Assembly: GCA_946061495.1 (NCBI GenBank)
Contig: CAMGSV010000033.1
Location: 1-16,579, forward strand
Length of the DNA stretch: 16,579 bases
Direction of reading: 5' to 3'
DNA from: an uncultured Spirochaetales bacterium
GTDB taxonomy: Bacteria > Spirochaetota > Spirochaetia > Treponematales > Treponemataceae
Shown here: piece after piece, positions 13,313-16,579 of the stretch
Position numbering within the stretch: the first letter of the stretch is position 1
How the letters are laid out: each line of letters opens with the position of its first letter
Notes under the pieces: model-generated
Seen by the model: the letters and a program-made list of their open reading frames with translations, nothing else
Database searches by the model: none
Told to the model about the DNA's origin: nothing
Made by a program: the position numbers and the translations under genes

Positions 13313-14149
13313 TCACCCCTTTACACCACCGGCAGTCAGGCCGCTCACCAGGTGCTTTTCAATGCACAGGAAGAGGACGATGACCGGAATGGTGGCAAAG
13401 ACCGATGTAGCAAACAAATACTGCCACTTGATGATGTTGAATCCGTAGAACACATTGATTCCCACGGTAATGGGCTTCAAGATGTCGGAGGAAATCAGCG
13501 TCAGGGCAATGGTATATTCGTTCCAGGAATTGATGAAAACGAAGATCAAGGTGGTGACGATGCCAGGTGCAGCAGTGGGCAACAGGATTCTCACCAGTGC
13601 CTGCACCGTTCCGCAGCCGTCAATCTTTGCCGCCTGTTCCATCTCTGAGGAAATGGAGGTGAAGGTGCCCCGCAGCAGCCAGATGACAAAGGCTTGGTTA
13701 AAGGCAGCATTCAGCAGGATAAGTCCCAAAATACTGTTGTTCAGGTTCATGTTCACCATCATGCGGTAGATACCAACCAGCAGAACCACCGGCGAAAACA
13801 TCTGGCTCATGATGACGGCACCCATGAAGAAGCCCTTGCCCTTGAACTTCATGCGGGAAAGGGCATAGGCTGCAGGAATACCACAAAGAATGGCCAGGAG
13901 GGAAGCGCCGCCAGCCACCAGGATGGAATTCCCCAGGTAGCGGATGATGGGAGCCTCGGACCACACCTTCACAAAGTTCATCAGTTGCCAGGCCTTGGGC
14001 AGGATACCGCCACGAGTATCGTACATTTCCGCATTTGTCTTGGCGGCAGTGATCACCATGATGAAGTAGGGGTAGAGAATAACAACACAGGTTACAAGAA
14101 TCCCAACGTACAGCAACATACGAGTGACTTTAAAACTATTTCCCTTCAT
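13313..14149 (-). CDS. Carbohydrate ABC transporter permease, MalG/UgpE type
   Basis: A 278-aa inner-membrane permease of the binding-protein-dependent type, with six hydrophobic segments. The first is near residues 12-35. The EAA loop, which docks on the ATPase, is EQAAKIDGCGTVQALVRILLP, in the second half. A MalG-like ending, IEKHLVSGLTAGGVKG, is characteristic of this half of the family (CUT1). It starts two bases after the stop of the partner permease, with AGGAGG 7 nt before ATG, so the pair is co-translated. The gap of 39 nt to pdxA holds only the pdxA ribosome site, so transcription probably continues. Substrate unknown. Confidence 0.92.
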   Translation of the reverse strand: MKGNSFKVTRMLLYVGILVTCVVILYPYFIMVITAAKTNAEMYDTRGGILPKAWQLMNFVKVWSEAPIIRYLGNSILVAGGASLLAILCGIPAAYALSRMKFKGKGFFMGAVIMSQMFSPVVLLVGIYRMMVNMNLNNSILGLILLNAAFNQAFVIWLLRGTFTSISSEMEQAAKIDGCGTVQALVRILLPTAAPGIVTTLIFVFINSWNEYTIALTLISSDILKPITVGINVFYGFNIIKWQYLFATSVFATIPVIVLFLCIEKHLVSGLTAGGVKG

Positions 14150-14151
14150 AC

Positions 14152-15057
14152 TCAGTCCTCCTGATCAGCCTTCAAGGATATCATCATATAAATACTTGCA
14201 CAAATGGCAAGAACAACAAACCCGATGACAGAAACCGCCGCAGCCTCACCAAATTTTCCAGAGCTGAAGGAAAGGTCATACAAGTAGGTCACCAAGGTGT
14301 GGGTTTGGTCGGCGGGATCTCCCTTTGAAATAGTCCAGATAATGGGGAAGGAGTTGAACACATAGATGATATTCAACACGGTGGAAACAGACAAGCTGGG
14401 CATGACCAATGGCAGGGTAATTCTAAAGAGCTTTCCCCAGAAGCCAATGCCGTCCACATCGGCCGCCTCGTACAAGGCTCCATCAATACTCTGCAAACCA
14501 GACAAGACACAGAAGGTCACAAAGGGGATGGTGACAAAGATACCAACCCAGCATTCCCAGGCAAAGAAGGCGGCCGGGGTTGCCGTCCAGTTGATGTAGC
14601 TATCTATCAGGCCCAGGTTGTGCAAAAGGGTGTTGAGGGCGCCGTACTCAGGGTTGATGATATATTTCCAGACCACAGCCTGAATGATGAGCGCAGTTGC
14701 CCAGGGGAACACGATGACCGCACGGGCAATTTTTCTTCCTTTGAACTGCACGTTCAGAATCATAGCCAAGGTAAATCCAATGGCGGTGGAAAGTCCTACC
14801 ACCACTATAGTCCAAATGAGCGTATTCTTGAGGGTGTTCCAGAAGGTGGGGTTATTGAACACGACAATGTAATTTGCAATGCCGTTCCATCCACGATTCA
14901 CGCCAACCTTACTGATTTCAGAAAAGGACGACTGGAATACCGTGAAAATGGGAATCAGAATCATCACTCCCATCATCAAAATACTGGGCAGCAGCCAGAT
15001 ATACGGCTCAATCTTTTTAACTGACTGGAATGCTTGAGAGCGTACCTTTTTCTCCAT
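14152..15057 (-). CDS. Carbohydrate ABC transporter permease, MalF/UgpA type
   Basis: A 301-aa inner-membrane permease with six predicted helices; the first hydrophobic stretch is YIWLLPSILMMGVMILIPIF, about residues 19-38. The EAA loop EAADVDGIGFWGKLFRITLP is the ATPase contact site. Short MalF-like members such as UgpA, LacF and MsmF have this length and an N-terminal basic start (MEKKVRSQ). GAGGAGGA lies 4-11 nt before ATG 15057. A strong terminator and a second stem-loop lie between it and the binding-protein gene, so permease expression probably depends on read-through. No ATPase gene is in the window; CUT1 systems in many Gram-positives and spirochaetes share one MsmK/UgpC-type ATPase encoded elsewhere. 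Confidence 0.92.
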   Translation of the reverse strand: MEKKVRSQAFQSVKKIEPYIWLLPSILMMGVMILIPIFTVFQSSFSEISKVGVNRGWNGIANYIVVFNNPTFWNTLKNTLIWTIVVVGLSTAIGFTLAMILNVQFKGRKIARAVIVFPWATALIIQAVVWKYIINPEYGALNTLLHNLGLIDSYINWTATPAAFFAWECWVGIFVTIPFVTFCVLSGLQSIDGALYEAADVDGIGFWGKLFRITLPLVMPSLSVSTVLNIIYVFNSFPIIWTISKGDPADQTHTLVTYLYDLSFSSGKFGEAAAVSVIGFVVLAICASIYMMISLKADQED

Positions 15058-15080
15058 GATTCCTCCTCGCTGACAGCGAC

Positions 15081-15110
15081 GTTACGAATGCCAGAGTCGG
15101 AATCCGTAAC
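15081..15110 (-). other. Second stem-loop in the permease leader
   Basis: GTTACG (15081-15086) pairs with CGTAAC (15105-15110), with an inner CC/GG pair (15091-15092 and 15099-15100). It lies between the terminator and the permease ribosome site. It may block 3'-5' decay or mark an RNA-processing site, which is inference. Confidence 0.45.
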
Positions 15111-15113
15111 GGT

Positions 15114-15145
15114 AAAAAAAGGGGCCTGAATTTCCTCAGGCCCCT
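15114..15145 (-). terminator. Strong intrinsic terminator after the binding-protein gene
   Basis: GGGGCCTGA (15121-15129) and TCAGGCCCC (15136-15144) form a perfect stem with a six-base loop, plus an extra A-T pair, and on the minus strand the stem runs into seven T (15120-15114). It stands 40 nt after the binding-protein stop and before the permeases, the usual way of making binding protein in excess. Confidence 0.88.
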
Positions 15146-15184
15146 AGTAAAATCACAGTGGATTACAAATGTTCCTTGCGAAAC

Positions 15185-16456
15185 TTATTTGGTAACCTGA
15201 GCCTGCAGGGCATCCAATGCATCCTTGGCAGAAATCAGTCCCTGACCAACCTTCTGCTCCACATCGATAACACCATTGCGGACATCCATCCACTCGGGCT
15301 TCTGCATGGGATAGAACTGACAGGTAGGAAGAACGGCACAGAAGGTGGCGAAGTACTCGGAAGAACCAGTAGCATCGCTTCCGCCCTTCTTGTGGTTCTC
15401 GGCGTTCTTTGCCAGGTAGTCAGAAGCGTCCAGGGTAGCGGGCAGGAAGCCCTCGAACACCATGTAGTCGGAGTAGGTCTCACAAGCATAGAAGGCATCG
15501 AAGAACTTGGAGATGGCAGCGGTGCGGGCGGCCTGGTCAGCAGCCTTTGCATCCTTGAATACCATCAGCTGGTCGCAAACACCAAGACCAATTCCCTTGC
15601 CAGGAATGTTAACAGCCTCGTAGTTTACGGTGGAGTCAGCAGCAACCATGTTCATAGGACCAATCATCATAGCAAGGGTACCAGCGCTGAAGGCATCCTG
15701 CAGCGGATAGCGGGTGTCAGTGTAAGGACCGGCGTTGCAGTAGCCAGCGTCAATCAAAGACTTGATGTACTCAACGGCCTGCACGTTCTCGGCAGAGTTC
15801 AGGTTCCAGTTGCCAGCGGCATCCACGTAACCGCCACCGAAGTTCCAAGCATAGTAAGAGAAGGCAGCCTGCCCCTCGTCAGTGGAGATGTCCAATCCCC
15901 AAGGAACGATGGTGTCACCATAGGTGGCACGCAGAGCCTTACAAGCAGCCACAACCTCATCCCAAGTCTGGGGAGGAGTGGTGATTCCAGCACCGTTCAG
16001 CAGGTCAACATTGCAGAACAGTGCACGGCAGGATGCCAGAATGGGCAGTGCCCAAACAGTTCCATCCATCTCGTTGGAGTTCCAGAAGCTGGGGATAATC
16101 TGAGCCTTAACGGCGGCAGAGGTGTACTCCTCGGCGGGCATCAGCAGGTCATCAGCAACATAATCTGCAAAACCAGAAATGTTCAGGATGTCAGGCTGCT
16201 CGCCAGTGGAAATACGGGTGGTAACAACAGAGTAGATGTCGTTCCAAGATACAATCTCGATGTTCAAGTCGATGTCAGCGTTCGCTGTCTCGAAAGCCTT
16301 CTCAAATTCAGTCCACCACTCCTGGGTATAGTTTCCGTACTGGGAGATGATGACATCAACGACCTGCTTGCCAGCCTTGCTCTCGGCAGGCTTGCTACAG
16401 GCAACCATTGAGAACACTGCAGCAACAACCAACAGGATTCCTACAATTCTCTTCAT
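15185..16456 (-). CDS. Sugar-type ABC transporter substrate-binding lipoprotein
   Basis: A 423-aa extracytoplasmic binding protein of the SBP family 1 (MalE/UgpB/MsmE type). The signal peptide MKRIVGILLVVAAVFSMVAC ends in a lipobox with C20 as the lipid-anchored residue, followed by a short flexible SKPAESKAG. Conserved stretches include STGEQPDILNIS (ligand-domain hinge region), a WALPILASCRALFCNVDLL strand-loop and TPPQTWDEVVAACKAL, the usual P-TWDE motif. ATG 16456 has GGAGG five bases upstream; the longer version from 16468 would place the ribosome site in the coding region. It is driven by a perfect-consensus promoter and closed by a strong terminator, so it is probably among the most abundant transcripts here. 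The ligand cannot be told; oligosaccharide, sugar alcohol or sugar acid are all possible. Confidence 0.93.
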   Translation of the reverse strand: MKRIVGILLVVAAVFSMVACSKPAESKAGKQVVDVIISQYGNYTQEWWTEFEKAFETANADIDLNIEIVSWNDIYSVVTTRISTGEQPDILNISGFADYVADDLLMPAEEYTSAAVKAQIIPSFWNSNEMDGTVWALPILASCRALFCNVDLLNGAGITTPPQTWDEVVAACKALRATYGDTIVPWGLDISTDEGQAAFSYYAWNFGGGYVDAAGNWNLNSAENVQAVEYIKSLIDAGYCNAGPYTDTRYPLQDAFSAGTLAMMIGPMNMVAADSTVNYEAVNIPGKGIGLGVCDQLMVFKDAKAADQAARTAAISKFFDAFYACETYSDYMVFEGFLPATLDASDYLAKNAENHKKGGSDATGSSEYFATFCAVLPTCQFYPMQKPEWMDVRNGVIDVEQKVGQGLISAKDALDALQAQVTK

Positions 16457-16494
16457 GCTTTCCTCCAAAAAACATTAATTAAAGAAATTATCTA

Positions 16495-16523
16495 ATTATA
16501 ACTCTACCGTATTGTGTTGTCAA
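16495..16523 (-). promoter_or_regulatory. Perfect-consensus promoter of the ABC transporter operon
   Basis: On the minus strand TTGACA (16523-16518), exactly 17 bp, TATAAT (16500-16495). The DNA just upstream (16524-16550) is AT-rich with A and T runs and could act as an UP element. The predicted transcript start is near 16488, giving a leader of about 30 nt. A TTAATTAA palindrome lies in that leader (about 16475-16482). Confidence 0.85.
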
Positions 16524-16579
16524 ATTCTTTTCTTTAATAAAGGATATTCTAATCGGGATACACCAGGTGGTTCTCTGTG

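Noticed and set aside
15158..16411. A 417-codon plus-strand frame opposite the binding-protein gene
   Set aside because: It is the complement of a strongly codon-biased lipoprotein gene and runs across that gene's terminator side without a ribosome site.

Overview
The window reads as a chromosomal segment of a spirochaete, most likely a host- or gut-associated anaerobic Treponema or close relative. This is inferred from family content and not from a marker gene. The pointers are an HU-like DNA-binding protein with a DUF4469-type C-terminal domain, a divergent LysM/TPR membrane-protein pair with long acidic linkers, and an NfnAB-type anaerobic transhydrogenase. I see no rRNA, tRNA, CRISPR array, transposase or integrase. 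Region A (1-3403) is accessory in character. It starts with a gene-poor stretch (1-540) holding inverted repeats and perhaps a gene remnant. Then come three plus-strand cassettes: an XRE regulator overlapping an ImmA/IrrE-type metalloprotease, an HU/DUF4469 DNA-binding protein, and an AT-rich VapBC-type toxin-antitoxin pair. Each cassette is closed by a GC-rich hairpin flanked by A and T tracts that looks able to terminate on both strands. Region B (3404-5828, minus) is a two-gene operon with its own sigma70-like promoter. It encodes the small and large subunits of a ferredoxin-NADP reductase of the NfnAB type; the large subunit is often labelled glutamate synthase GltA. Region C (5866-11595) is the most unusual part. 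A minus-strand pair encodes a LysM membrane protein and, 1 nt downstream, a lipoprotein lytic transglycosylase. They diverge from a plus-strand gene for a membrane-anchored TPR protein. The LysM protein has an N-terminal domain resembling the Hsp70 substrate-binding beta-sandwich, then a long acidic region with six 26-residue repeats, then one membrane helix and a C-terminal LysM. The TPR protein ends in an Mrr-nuclease-like domain whose catalytic residues appear to be missing. The shared 83-bp promoter region is a nearly symmetric dyad: two back-to-back TTGACA boxes, with both predicted transcription starts falling almost on the start codons and neither start preceded by a Shine-Dalgarno sequence. 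The inferred picture is a coregulated envelope module linking cytoplasm, inner membrane and peptidoglycan. Region D (11596-16523, minus) is a carbohydrate-type ABC importer transcribed from a perfect-consensus promoter. It comprises a binding lipoprotein, a strong terminator/stem-loop, two permeases, then pdxA (or a PdxA2-like enzyme) and rsmG. No ATPase is present. rsmG abuts the TPR gene end to end with no intergenic base, and the terminator for the TPR transcript lies inside the rsmG coding sequence.
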